Below are positions 47,008 to 54,753 of a stretch of DNA of 64,000 bases, one piece after another. A model generated the notes under the pieces. That model worked only from the letters and a program-made list of their open reading frames with translations. It ran no database searches and was not told the origin of the DNA. Position 1 is the stretch's first letter. Every line of letters starts with the position of its first letter. The DNA lies in contig NZ_CP126889.1 in NCBI RefSeq assembly GCF_030246845.1, positions 5,375,729-5,439,728 of the forward strand, in the 5' to 3' direction. The DNA comes from Enhydrobacter sp. (GTDB taxonomy: Bacteria > Pseudomonadota > Alphaproteobacteria > Reyranellales > Reyranellaceae). A program made the translations under genes and the position numbers.

Positions 47008-47996
47008 AGCTTGATGATCGAGAGCTCATATACGTAAGGCGGAATATTCGATGTGCTTCCGGAAGTGCCGGTAGCACTCACGGAGACGCTAACGTTGGCA
47101 CTGAACGTGTGAGCATGGGACGTCGTGGGCGCAAAACCAGAACCGCCGCCGAGGCCCTGCTGCGAAGCTCCATCACCATTCGTCGTTCCACTTGCCGTGC
47201 CCGAGCCGCTTCCGCTCACACTCACACTATGGCTATGCGTCGCCGCGCCACCGGTGCCGCCGGGGGTGGCCGTGGCGCCGCGGCGGAAGGTGTCGGCCAT
47301 GTCGGACAGGACGAGCCGGCGGTGCGCGGCCCAGTCGGCGTCGGCCGAGGCGCCCTTGGCCGTCGCGCCGCCGGCCGGGGTCTGCACCGCATAATTGGCA
47401 TTGGCCCACAGGAGCTTGAACAGCGCCTCGCAGGCCGCACTCGCGAGCTCGGTGGCGCCCGAGGCGGCATCGCCGATCGAGGTGCCGCGCTCGATCAGCC
47501 AGCCCGCGGGCACCTGGGCCGCGGTGCCGCGGAAGCCCAGCGTCGCGCCGGTCGGCACCACGTTGAGCGGCGCCAGGATGCGCAGCGCGCCGGATGCCTG
47601 GTCGTAGGCGAGCCGCACGATCTGGCCGGCCATCAGGTCGCCCGCCACCAGCGCGACCCAGGAACCGGACGTCCATTTGTGCAGCGGCTTCGCGCCCAGG
47701 CTATTCACCTCCAGCGTCGGCGCGTTGCCGCAGCTCTTGTCGAAGCCCACCAGGAAGGTCATCCCGTCGGCCAGGGCCGTCGGGATCGCGTCGTAGCTCA
47801 GCCGATAGGCCGTGCTGCTGCCCGCGCCGTCGGTCGTGCGCGGAATGCTCTGGTCGTACCAGCGCTTGATCGCGCCCATCATGGCCCGCAGCGTGTCGTT
47901 CACGCCCGACGGCGGCATGCCCTCGGGCGCGCCGTCCGGTGCGGCGGTCGTGTTGTTGTCGTCGGCCTCGTTCCAGTTGCTCTGGCTGATGTCCAT
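47004..47996 (-). CDS. Phage tail collar/fibre protein
   Basis: The 330-aa protein has the tail-collar pattern: a conserved N-terminal segment (SNWNEADDNN to NDTLRAMMGAIKRWYDQSIP), a middle part with GWLIERGTSIGDAASG and a Gly/Ser-rich C-terminal stretch with repeats of VSVSGSG type that ends in NIPPYVYELSIIKL. Such proteins form receptor-binding fibres or baseplate spikes and bind sugars. It is preceded by a 278-aa protein of the same block. Confidence 0.82.
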   Translation of the reverse strand: MDISQSNWNEADDNNTTAAPDGAPEGMPPSGVNDTLRAMMGAIKRWYDQSIPRTTDGAGSSTAYRLSYDAIPTALADGMTFLVGFDKSCGNAPTLEVNSLGAKPLHKWTSGSWVALVAGDLMAGQIVRLAYDQASGALRILAPLNVVPTGATLGFRGTAAQVPAGWLIERGTSIGDAASGATELASAACEALFKLLWANANYAVQTPAGGATAKGASADADWAAHRRLVLSDMADTFRRGATATPGGTGGAATHSHSVSVSGSGSGTASGTTNGDGASQQGLGGGSGFAPTTSHAHTFSANVSVSVSATGTSGSTSNIPPYVYELSIIKL

Positions 47997-48029
47997 CGGT
48001 CGATCCTCGTCTCGATCCTCGCGTCCCGG

Positions 48030-48866
48030 CTAGAACAGGCCCAGCAGGCCGGTCAGCGCGCCCGCGCCGCCCAGGATCCGGCTGAACGGATCGGCCGAGC
48101 GGACGGTCGTGCTGTTGGCGAAGCCCGAGCCGCTGGTCGTGCGGCCGGGATAGCCGGCGTTCAGCATCGCGAGATAGCGCGCGATGTAGTCCATCTGCGC
48201 ATTGGCGTTGTAGTCGTAGGCCGCCTGCGCCGCCGCATCCTCGGCCTGGCGCTGCCGGTCGATGGTGCGGCCGGCGGCGGCGAGCCCCGCCACGTCCTGC
48301 CAGCGCGCGGCGTTGAGGCCGGGCACGCTCCCCGCCGCCTGGAGCTGCTGGCCGAGCGCGTCGGTGTAGTAGCGCGCGCCGGCGCCGGCGGCGGCATCGG
48401 CGAGGCTGTCGTCGAGCGTCCGCGTCGCACGGTCGATGGCGCCGGCCCGCCCGCCGCTGCCGTAGCGGCCGGCGAGCGACCACGACGAATTGAGGCCCGG
48501 CAGCACCTGGCTGTTGAAGGCGTCGATCGCGGGCTGGAACGAGGCCGCGAGGGCGGCCTGGTAGTCCGGGTCGGTGCGCGGATCGAGATGGCTGCCGTCG
48601 AGGAAGCGGCCCAGCGCGCCGTTGGCCGCGGTGAGCATCGGATTGCTGCCGGCCAGCGCGCTCGCGAGATCGACCGCGGCCTGCGACTGCGTCGAGAGCG
48701 GCGCCACCGTCTCGCCGCCGTAATAGGTCGGCGCGGTCGGGTGGGCGTTGTAGTAGCCGACCAGATCGTCGATGCCGCCCTGCAGGAACGGCTGCAGGAA
48801 AGCCGGCGGCCCGCTCTCGCTTTGCGACTGCTGGTAGGTGGTGCCGCTCGAGCCGCCGCCGCTCAT
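48030..48866 (-). CDS. Phage structural protein, 278 aa, Ala/Gly-rich
   Basis: The protein starts with a low-complexity Ser/Gly segment and then a helical domain (PPAFLQPFLQGGIDDLVGYY, WSLAGRYGSGGRAGAIDRAT). The pattern matches proteins found near collar genes in SU10-like and similar podophages, which are likely internal or tail-tip proteins. No enzyme motif is seen. Its start overlaps a 20-codon leader frame by ATGA. Confidence 0.6.
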   Translation of the reverse strand: MSGGGSSGTTYQQSQSESGPPAFLQPFLQGGIDDLVGYYNAHPTAPTYYGGETVAPLSTQSQAAVDLASALAGSNPMLTAANGALGRFLDGSHLDPRTDPDYQAALAASFQPAIDAFNSQVLPGLNSSWSLAGRYGSGGRAGAIDRATRTLDDSLADAAAGAGARYYTDALGQQLQAAGSVPGLNAARWQDVAGLAAAGRTIDRQRQAEDAAAQAAYDYNANAQMDYIARYLAMLNAGYPGRTTSGSGFANSTTVRSADPFSRILGGAGALTGLLGLF

Positions 48867-48925
48867 GGCGTCACCTCGGCGGGCGCGATGCGGCGGGAAA
48901 GGGAATCGGAAAGCGATCGGGACAA
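48863..48925 (-). other. Possible 20-codon leader reading frame
   Basis: A TTG directly at the end of upstream element B opens LSRSLSDSLSRRIAPAEVTP followed by TGA, which overlaps the ATG of the 278-aa protein (ATGA). Copy A uses the same TTGTCC as the start of an 81-aa gene. The small frame may be a translational coupler or the residue of a longer gene. Coding is not proven. Confidence 0.35.
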
Positions 48926-49067
48926 GCGCGAATCTCCATCGGTCCGGAAGGTGGCGGTGAAGTTCGCCGCTGGTCCCCGCGCCGCTTCGGAAGCGGCGCG
49001 ACGGTGTCGGCTCGGCCCTGCTTAGGCGAAGTCGTCTTGCCCGGCAATCGTGACCGTTCGGGGAACG
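48920..49067 (-). promoter_or_regulatory. Duplicated ~150-bp phage upstream element, copy B
   Basis: It matches the element at 43496-43647 in three blocks at the same spacing (total 148 versus 152 bp). It lies in front of the 278-aa structural gene in a 341-bp space without other genes. The two copies share a candidate -35/-10 pair and the base-paired GC-rich region CCGCTTCGGAAGCGGCG. Confidence 0.75.
49019..49047 (-). promoter_or_regulatory. Candidate promoter in upstream element B
   Basis: TTGCCG and TAAGCA are separated by 17 bases on the minus strand, in the same place as the pair in copy A. Confidence 0.45.
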
Positions 49068-49074
49068 GCTGTGG

Positions 49075-49147
49075 ATGGTGGAACCCGAATGGCCTTGCCT
49101 TCGCGACGGCGTGCTTGCACGGCTCCTCTGGCGGATGGTTCCACCAT
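49075..49147. repeat. 11-bp inverted repeat with 51-bp loop
   Basis: ATGGTGGAACC (49075-49085) and GGTTCCACCAT (49137-49147) are perfect inverted repeats in the gap between element B and the VOC gene. The function is unknown: it could be a binding site or the scar of a small mobile element. Confidence 0.6.
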
Positions 49148-49207
49148 TTCGGAATCTGTTCTAGAACCGTGGCGCGGAAGACGGCCCCCAACGCAAGAGG
49201 ACAAGCA

Positions 49208-49687
49208 ATGGCGATTGCCAAGAACACGATCTGCCTGTGGTACGACAAGGACGCCGAGGCTGCGGCCCGCTTCTACGCAGAGACCTTTCCGAACAGCTCG
49301 GTGCGCGCCGTCCATCGTGCGCCCGCCGACTACCCGTCGGGCAAGGCGGGCGACGTGCTGACGGTCGAATTCACGGTCGCCGGCATACCCTGCATCGGCC
49401 TCAACGGTGGTCCCGCGTTCAAGCACAACGAGGCCTTCTCGTTCCAGATCGCCACCGACGACCAGCAGGAGACCGACCGCTACTGGAACGCCATCGTCGG
49501 CAATGGCGGCCAGGAAAGCGCATGCGGCTGGTGCAAGGACAAATGGGGCATCTCCTGGCAGATCACGCCGCGCGTGCTGACCGAGGCGATGGCCGCCGGC
49601 GGCGACGAGGCAAAGCGCGCCTTCAAAGCGATGATGGACATGAGGAAGATCGACGTCGCCGCGATCGAGGCGGCCCGGCGCGGCTGA
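49208..49687 (+). CDS. VOC (PhnB/3-demethylubiquinone-type) family protein, inserted in the phage block
   Basis: The 159-aa protein has the PhnB-like pattern: MAIAKNTICLWYDKDAEAAA, then FYAETFPNSSVRAV, TVEFTVAGIPCIGLNGG and CGWCKDKWGISWQITP. These proteins are metal-binding and of varied function. It is the only forward gene between the portal-to-collar genes, so it is an inserted passenger that could be expressed by the host rather than the phage promoter. Its start has only a weak ribosome site. Confidence 0.85.
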   Translation: MAIAKNTICLWYDKDAEAAARFYAETFPNSSVRAVHRAPADYPSGKAGDVLTVEFTVAGIPCIGLNGGPAFKHNEAFSFQIATDDQQETDRYWNAIVGNGGQESACGWCKDKWGISWQITPRVLTEAMAAGGDEAKRAFKAMMDMRKIDVAAIEAARRG

Positions 49688-49696
49688 CGGTCCGGA

Positions 49697-50170
49697 TCAC
49701 CCCGCAGCCGACACCGGCGGTCGACGCGACGACAGCGCGAGCCGCCAGACCGTGTCGCCCTCCTCCTCGCCGGCAGGCACGCAGCCGAGCCGGTGCGCGA
49801 TCCGCGCCCAGCCTTTGCGGCCGGCGCCGGAGAGGCAGGCGCAGCCTTCGGCCCGCGCCCAGGCGACGAGTCTTTCGAGCAGGTCGGGCAGCCAGCGCGC
49901 GAGCCCTCGCCCGCCCACCAGCCAGACGCGGCAGTCGAGCATGCCGTCCGGTCGGCAATGCCGGTTGAGGCGCGTCACCACCGCCGCGACGGGCATGCCG
50001 CCTTCATAGATCGCCCAGAGCTGCAGGCGGCGCGCCGCGAGGCCTGCCGGCAGGTCGTCCTTGTCGCGCGACCGGCGCCAGGCGGGTTCGAGCAGCGGCC
50101 ACAGATCGCGCCACACCAAGCGGACCAGCGGCGCCGGCACCATGCCGACATCGGGCCGCGTGCCGTCCAT
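49697..50170 (-). CDS. Phage GNAT-like protein, 157 aa
   Basis: The protein has a GNAT-fold impression: LWPLLEPAWRR at the start, WAIYEGGMPVAAVVTRL as the strand before the acetyl-CoA loop, and LERLVAWARAEGCACLSG and GWARIAHRLGC later. Short acetyltransferase-like genes lie at this place, between tail genes, in several podophages. Key catalytic residues cannot be assigned. It is 9 bp downstream of the VOC gene on the opposite strand. Confidence 0.55.
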   Translation of the reverse strand: MDGTRPDVGMVPAPLVRLVWRDLWPLLEPAWRRSRDKDDLPAGLAARRLQLWAIYEGGMPVAAVVTRLNRHCRPDGMLDCRVWLVGGRGLARWLPDLLERLVAWARAEGCACLSGAGRKGWARIAHRLGCVPAGEEEGDTVWRLALSSRRPPVSAAG

Positions 50171-50176
50171 CGGCGG

Positions 50177-50920
50177 TCAGTCGAGCCGCACGGCGGTGAT
50201 GGTCGAATCCTTCCCGCCGCCGGAGACGTTGCTGAGGATGCGGCCGGTGGCGGCAGTCGCGTCCTGCGCCGCGAGACGCAAATTGCCGGCGGGCTGCGCG
50301 ATGACGCCGGACATCGAGAGGATGGCGACAGCGTTGGCGAGATAGGTCGAGACGGCGGCGCTCGCGATGGTCGTCGTGCCGTCCGACAAGAAGCCGTAGA
50401 AACGCGCGCCGTTGGCGGCTGCGGTGTCCTGCACCACGAGCTGGCCGGTCACCAGCCACAGGCCGTCGTTGCCCTGCGCGACCGAAGGGCCGGTGAACCT
50501 CGTGCCCGTGTTGGAGAGTGCCACGTCCGCGCCCAGCGCCGCGGTGAAGACCGGCCGCGGCGACAGCAGACGGAAGGTCGGCATCCCGCTTGCGACGGCG
50601 GTCACGATCGCGCGCACCATGGCGCCCGCCGCGATCGTGCCGGCGCCGGTGCCGAGCGTTCCGGCGGCGAGGCCGTTCACCGCCAGCGTCGGGTCGGCCG
50701 CCGTGTTCGTGTGCGCGGCGAGGAAGGCGAACTCCTGCCCGACCTCGTAGGAGACGATGCCCGGCACGGGCGCGATGGCGTAGGCGGTCGCGCTGCCGGT
50801 ATCGGTTCCGACGATCGGCGGCTTGCGGTCGGGCCGGTTGAACTCCCGGATCAGCCGGTTGACGACGGTCTCGGCCGCCGGATGGCCGATCGCGCCGCGC
50901 GGCAGGGCGGGCAGGCTCAT
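50177..50920 (-). CDS. Phage protein, 247 aa, tail or head-fibre-like
   Basis: The 247-aa protein has an N-terminal segment RGAIGHPAAETVVNRLIREF and a repetitive Ala/Gly/Thr-rich beta-type domain (GTGAGTIAAGAMVRA, YLANAVAILSMSGVIAQ). This is typical of fibre or decoration proteins without catalytic motifs. Its start overlaps the upstream gene by 4 bp. The specific family is not recognised. Confidence 0.6.
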   Translation of the reverse strand: MSLPALPRGAIGHPAAETVVNRLIREFNRPDRKPPIVGTDTGSATAYAIAPVPGIVSYEVGQEFAFLAAHTNTAADPTLAVNGLAAGTLGTGAGTIAAGAMVRAIVTAVASGMPTFRLLSPRPVFTAALGADVALSNTGTRFTGPSVAQGNDGLWLVTGQLVVQDTAAANGARFYGFLSDGTTTIASAAVSTYLANAVAILSMSGVIAQPAGNLRLAAQDATAATGRILSNVSGGGKDSTITAVRLD

Positions 50921-52377
50921 CGCCGGCCCGCCGGCTGGACATCGAGATCGTCGATCCCCTGCATGTTCGACCAGGCGGCGCCGGCGGCCAGCGTGGCGCG
51001 GAGCCGAAAGTAGCGGCCGCTGCGGCGCAACGGCGCGAGGCCCGCACCGGTGAGGCCGACGAACGGCGTATAGGTCACGATCGCCTGCTGGCTCTCGCGC
51101 ACGCCGGCGGCGATCGCGGGCGCGCCGCCGTCGATCAGCGGCCGGCAGCCGCGCAGGGTGACCCGCCTTCCCCCGCCCGGCGCGAGCTCCGCCGTCTCCA
51201 CCGTCGCCGGCATCACCGTCCCGTTGAAGGCGCCGGCCCGGTGGCCGGTGTCGAAGCCGAACAGCAGCAGCGACGTGATGCCCGTCCAGTAGCTGCTGTC
51301 GAGCGAGAACGGCAGCGTCTCGAGCGTGCCGAAGGCGTCGAGCTCCTCGAGCGTGTAGCTTTTCTGCGCCACGCCCGAATAGACGAGCTCGCAGGTCTGC
51401 GTCGCGCGCGACCAGCGGGCGGTCCGCCAGTTGTAGATCAGCAGCCGGTTGGGCGTGCCGGCGTTGCCGTTGGCCGGATAGGCGAAGATATAGAGTCCGC
51501 GCACCGGGTCGATCGCCGCCGAGGCGCGGAAGGCGTTGGTCTCGTCGAACTCGCGCCAGAAGGTGCGGTCGACCTTGCCGCGGCCGATCGGCGTGATCGT
51601 CTGGCCACCCTGGATCATGTGGAAGCCGGACTTGTGCAGGAAGAAGGCGAGGTCGGCCACGCCCGCCACGCTGCTCGGGATGCTGGCGCCGAGATCGCGC
51701 GCGATCTTGTCGATGCGGAACACGACCGGCGAGCCCTCGTAGGTCATGCGCCGGATCGCCGCCTCCTGGAAGATCAGGCCGAATTCGCCACCCACCAGCC
51801 CGGTGATGTCGCCGCCGTCGGGCTCGTCGTTGACATCGGCCTGGGTCGTGGGATCGCTGCCCCAGCTCTCGCAGTCGTCGATCGCCGACCATTGCACCCT
51901 CTGGCGCGCGGTGCCGATCTTGGCCATTACCAGGAAGTCGCCGACATTGGCGACGAAGGCGCCGACCGGCGGCGAGCCGCCCAGCGGCTGCCAGCGCGTG
52001 CCGGCCGCGAGATCGAACTTCTGCGGCGCGTCGACGCCGTTGACCGCGATCGCGAGCGGCCCGAACTGCTCGAACCGCCAGGCATTGTCGCCGCCCGTCG
52101 CATAGGCGCCGCCCGCGAGCCGGCTGACATCGCTCCAGGCCGCGCCGGAGAGCAGATAGAGCCTGGCGGCGTCGCCCGCGAACATCTTCTGCGTGCCGTC
52201 GGGACAGCGGAACCATGCGGCACCCTGCGCCCGCGCCGTGAGCGCGTCGGTCGCGGCGGCGAGCGACTGGAAAGGCGTGTAGCTCTCCTCGCCCGGCACC
52301 ACGTTCAGCGCCTCGCGCGCCCACTGACCGAGATCGGGCATGTCGGGCCGCCATTCGGCGAAGGGGATTCTCGGCAT
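50917..52377 (-). CDS. Phage tail structural protein, 486 aa
   Basis: The 486-aa protein starts MPRIPFAEWRPDMPDLGQWA and is almost wholly beta-rich with NVVPGEESYTPF, RLYLLSGAAWSDVSR and ASIPSSVAGVADLAFFLHK. It resembles proteins placed after adaptors in SU10-like phages, which form the tail tube, needle or nozzle. It starts 1 bp into the stop of the adaptor gene. No catalytic site is visible. Confidence 0.7.
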   Translation of the reverse strand: MPRIPFAEWRPDMPDLGQWAREALNVVPGEESYTPFQSLAAATDALTARAQGAAWFRCPDGTQKMFAGDAARLYLLSGAAWSDVSRLAGGAYATGGDNAWRFEQFGPLAIAVNGVDAPQKFDLAAGTRWQPLGGSPPVGAFVANVGDFLVMAKIGTARQRVQWSAIDDCESWGSDPTTQADVNDEPDGGDITGLVGGEFGLIFQEAAIRRMTYEGSPVVFRIDKIARDLGASIPSSVAGVADLAFFLHKSGFHMIQGGQTITPIGRGKVDRTFWREFDETNAFRASAAIDPVRGLYIFAYPANGNAGTPNRLLIYNWRTARWSRATQTCELVYSGVAQKSYTLEELDAFGTLETLPFSLDSSYWTGITSLLLFGFDTGHRAGAFNGTVMPATVETAELAPGGGRRVTLRGCRPLIDGGAPAIAAGVRESQQAIVTYTPFVGLTGAGLAPLRRSGRYFRLRATLAAGAAWSNMQGIDDLDVQPAGRR

Positions 52378-53057
52378 CACGGCGTCCTCGCGCGCAGCTT
52401 CAGGCGGAGGTTGTGCGCCGAGGCGAGTACGCGCTGGCGGCGGATGTTGAGCCCCGCCACGTCGGCGGCGTAGAGCGCGGCGTAGTAGCGTGCGCTGTCG
52501 GGGTCCTGGGTGAAGATCGCCGCCTCGAGCAGGCAGCCGTTGAGATAGACGCCGGGCGCATTGGCCAGGATCCAGTTGGTCGGGTTGGCGCCCGACGGCG
52601 TGGCGAGCGTGCCGTACCAGCGCAGCGTCGCGGTGAAGCTGCCGCTTCCCGGATCGGGCCACAGGCGAAAGCCGGTGCCCGACACCGCGATCAGGCGCGG
52701 CGCCGCGCCGGCATGGGCGTTCATGCCGTCGATGACGCTCTCCTCGACGATCTGCAGCGGCTGCGAAGCGTCGGCACCGTTCAGCGTCGCCTCGACCAGC
52801 TCGAGGAAGCCCGCCGGCTGGGCCGCGCCCTGCGCCAGCGCGAAGCCCGGATCGGAGCGGTACATCTCAGGAATCCGCACCGCCTCGTGCTCCGGAATGC
52901 CGAGCGCCGCGAGCGCGGGCTTGCCGTAGTAGAGGCGCTGCTCGCAGAGCGCCAGGAAATCGTCGGCGCGGTTGGCGAGATCGCCATCTCCCTCGCGCGC
53001 CAGCCACGCCGCCACCGCCGACTGCAGCCCGGCATAGGTCGTGATCTGTACAGCCAT
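52377..53057 (-). CDS. SU10-type head-tail adaptor protein
   Basis: The 226-aa protein begins VQITTYAGLQSAVAAWLARE followed by NRADDFLALCEQRLYY, which is the signature of the SU10-adaptor family (connector between portal and tail). The rest is beta-rich (GFRLWPDPGSGSFTATLRWYG). It would link the portal to the tail. Directly upstream is a family-R repeat that separates it from the head genes. Confidence 0.8.
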   Translation of the reverse strand: MAVQITTYAGLQSAVAAWLAREGDGDLANRADDFLALCEQRLYYGKPALAALGIPEHEAVRIPEMYRSDPGFALAQGAAQPAGFLELVEATLNGADASQPLQIVEESVIDGMNAHAGAAPRLIAVSGTGFRLWPDPGSGSFTATLRWYGTLATPSGANPTNWILANAPGVYLNGCLLEAAIFTQDPDSARYYAALYAADVAGLNIRRQRVLASAHNLRLKLRARTP

Positions 53058-53086
53058 CGCTATGTCCTCTTCGTTTCCGCTCGCTG

Positions 53087-53159
53087 GAAGATCTCTCGCT
53101 GCGCTCGGGATGACACGAAAACCGTGTCGTCCCGAGGCGAAGCCGAGGGATCCTTCCCG
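53087..53159. repeat. Family-R repeat inside the phage block (everted halves)
   Basis: A right-arm half (GAAGATCTCTCGCTG to GGGATGACAC) is followed by a left-arm half (GTGTCGTCCCGAGGCG to AGGGATCCTTC). It lies between two genes of the phage block, so the host's repeat family has invaded it after integration. Confidence 0.85.
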
Positions 53160-53495
53160 TCACAGCACCGAGCTGTCGGTGCGCAGCCAGCGCCAGGCCG
53201 GGTCGTTGAGCCTGGCGTCGACGCGCCGCTGCATGTCCGGGTCGGGCGACCAGAAGTCGATGCCCTCCTCGTCGAACCATTTCTGGATGAAGATCGCCGG
53301 CACCCGCGCCACCAGCCGCAGCTCGCCGCTCCTGCTGCGCGGATCGCAATGGTTCTGCGCCTCCTTGTTGGCGTCGAGGATCGGCTGCACGTCCTGCACG
53401 GTCTCGTGCGCCCAGCCGCCGTCGTGCAGGCGATGGAATCGCTTTACCAGCCGGGCGTCCGGATCGAGGAACAGGATCGCCGAGCGCCTGCTCAT
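53160..53495 (-). CDS. Conserved phage protein, 111 aa
   Basis: The protein (SAILFLDPDARLVKRFHRLHD, DKIDF-like and WFDEEGIDFWSPDPDMQRRV, then NDPAWRWLRTD) is a compact alpha/beta protein with several aromatic residues, commonly found downstream of capsid genes. Function is not known. It overlaps the 74-aa gene by 4 bp. The long frame that continues upstream (to 54581) is an artefact. Confidence 0.6.
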   Translation of the reverse strand: MSRRSAILFLDPDARLVKRFHRLHDGGWAHETVQDVQPILDANKEAQNHCDPRSRSGELRLVARVPAIFIQKWFDEEGIDFWSPDPDMQRRVDARLNDPAWRWLRTDSSVL

Positions 53496-53716
53496 GCGCC
53501 TTCCTCCGGGGTCGGCACCTCGATCGCCTGGTCGCGGCCGATCAGGAAGTCGGCCATCCCGGCATGGACTTCGTACTTGAGGCGCCGGCCCTCCGCCTTG
53601 CCGGGGTAGCGCCTCGTTTCGGTCGTGCCCGCCCAGTCGGGATCGAGCAGATCGACCGGCATGTGGACGTGATCGATCGTGAGCGAGATCGTCCGCGTCT
53701 GAACTTTCTTGGCCAT
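53492..53716 (-). CDS. Small phage protein, 74 aa
   Basis: The 74-aa protein (MAKKVQTRTISLTIDHVHMP, VDLLDPDWAGTTETRRYPG) has AAGGAG 5 bases before its ATG (53716) and overlaps the next gene by 4 bp. It lies between major capsid and head-completion genes, so it may be a decoration or completion protein. The family is unknown. Confidence 0.6.
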   Translation of the reverse strand: MAKKVQTRTISLTIDHVHMPVDLLDPDWAGTTETRRYPGKAEGRRLKYEVHAGMADFLIGRDQAIEVPTPEEGA

Positions 53717-53773
53717 GTTCACTCCTTTGAGAAATGGGGGCGAGGCGGCACGGGCCGCCCCGCCCGGTCGCGA

Positions 53774-54727
53774 TCAGCTCAGGTCGGCCACCACGAAGTG
53801 CGCGGCCTCGTTGGAGACCTGCAGCGTCGCCTCGCCGATGATGTGGAACTTGCGCGCGTCGCCCGTGCGCGCGAGCTCGACACGCCTGAACTTGCGGAGC
53901 CACAGCACCTTGGCCATCGCGGGATCGACCCCCACGGCGTCGCGCGTGCTCATGTAGCGGTCGGCCGCAATGTTGAAGGTGCCGAAGTCGCTGACATATC
54001 GATCGACGGCGCCGATCACGGTCGCGATCCGGCCCTTGGCCTCCTGGAACTGGGTCGCGATGCCGGTGAAGCCCGACGCCACCTGCTTCTGGTTGCCGTT
54101 GACGATGATCAGCGTCGGCCGGCCGCCGTTCGTCCAGGTGGTCTGGATGCCGGCCTTGAGCAGCGCCTCGGTGAAGGGCCGCTGCGTGCCGTCGGTTGCG
54201 GCGGTGGTGTCGCCGCTGGCGAAGCCGCCCGAGGCGCCGCCGCTGCCGCGCGAGGCGTTGGTGGCGAGCCACGACAGCAGCCCGCCCATCTTGCGCGGCG
54301 TGGTGCCCGGCGTCTCGGCGACCGAGGCCTGATTCAGAAGAAGCGTGGTCTCGAGATCCATCTTGATCTGGCGGCCCTGCTTCATCGTCTGCAGGCCGAT
54401 CTCGGACTTGCGGCCAGCGCTGTCGACGGCCTCGTCGGTCTCGGAGATGGTGAACGACTTCTTGAGGATCTGCGTGCGGTTGCCCACGCGCACGGTCGGC
54501 GTCACCGCGACGGCGGCCGTGTCGTCGCCCTCGTAGTTGAAGTTGGCGGCCGAGCCGTTGCCGAGCGAGTCGGTCTGCCACTCGCTGTAGGTGTTGCGGG
54601 CCGTGCCCGAGCCGATCGCCGACATGAACGGGAACTCGTCCTTGTTCAGCATGAAGATCTTGTCGTGCAGGTCCTCGCGGACGCCGACGGCCTCGCCGGT
54701 GGTGAAGGTGTTGGTCGGTGCAGTCAT
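53774..54727 (-). CDS. Major capsid protein, SU10/DUF5309 type
   Basis: The 317-aa protein has the pattern of the SU10-type major capsid family: MTAPTNTFTTGEAVGVREDL at the start, then DEFPFMSAIG and VGNRTQILKKSFTISETDEAV. GRPTLIIVNGNQKQVASGFT lies in the middle and RVELARTGDARKFHIIGEAT at the end. It has the HK97 fold and forms the head shell. The length is typical, and the scaffold gene lies just upstream. Confidence 0.87.
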   Translation of the reverse strand: MTAPTNTFTTGEAVGVREDLHDKIFMLNKDEFPFMSAIGSGTARNTYSEWQTDSLGNGSAANFNYEGDDTAAVAVTPTVRVGNRTQILKKSFTISETDEAVDSAGRKSEIGLQTMKQGRQIKMDLETTLLLNQASVAETPGTTPRKMGGLLSWLATNASRGSGGASGGFASGDTTAATDGTQRPFTEALLKAGIQTTWTNGGRPTLIIVNGNQKQVASGFTGIATQFQEAKGRIATVIGAVDRYVSDFGTFNIAADRYMSTRDAVGVDPAMAKVLWLRKFRRVELARTGDARKFHIIGEATLQVSNEAAHFVVADLS

Positions 54728-54753
54728 TTGTCTGAGCCTCGAAGGGGTTGCGA

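Noticed and set aside
48871..49248. 125-codon minus-strand frame with a hydrophobic start, upstream of the 278-aa gene
   Set aside because: It is antisense to the VOC gene start and its second half is the conserved non-coding element. The hydrophobic segment is not supported by a ribosome site.
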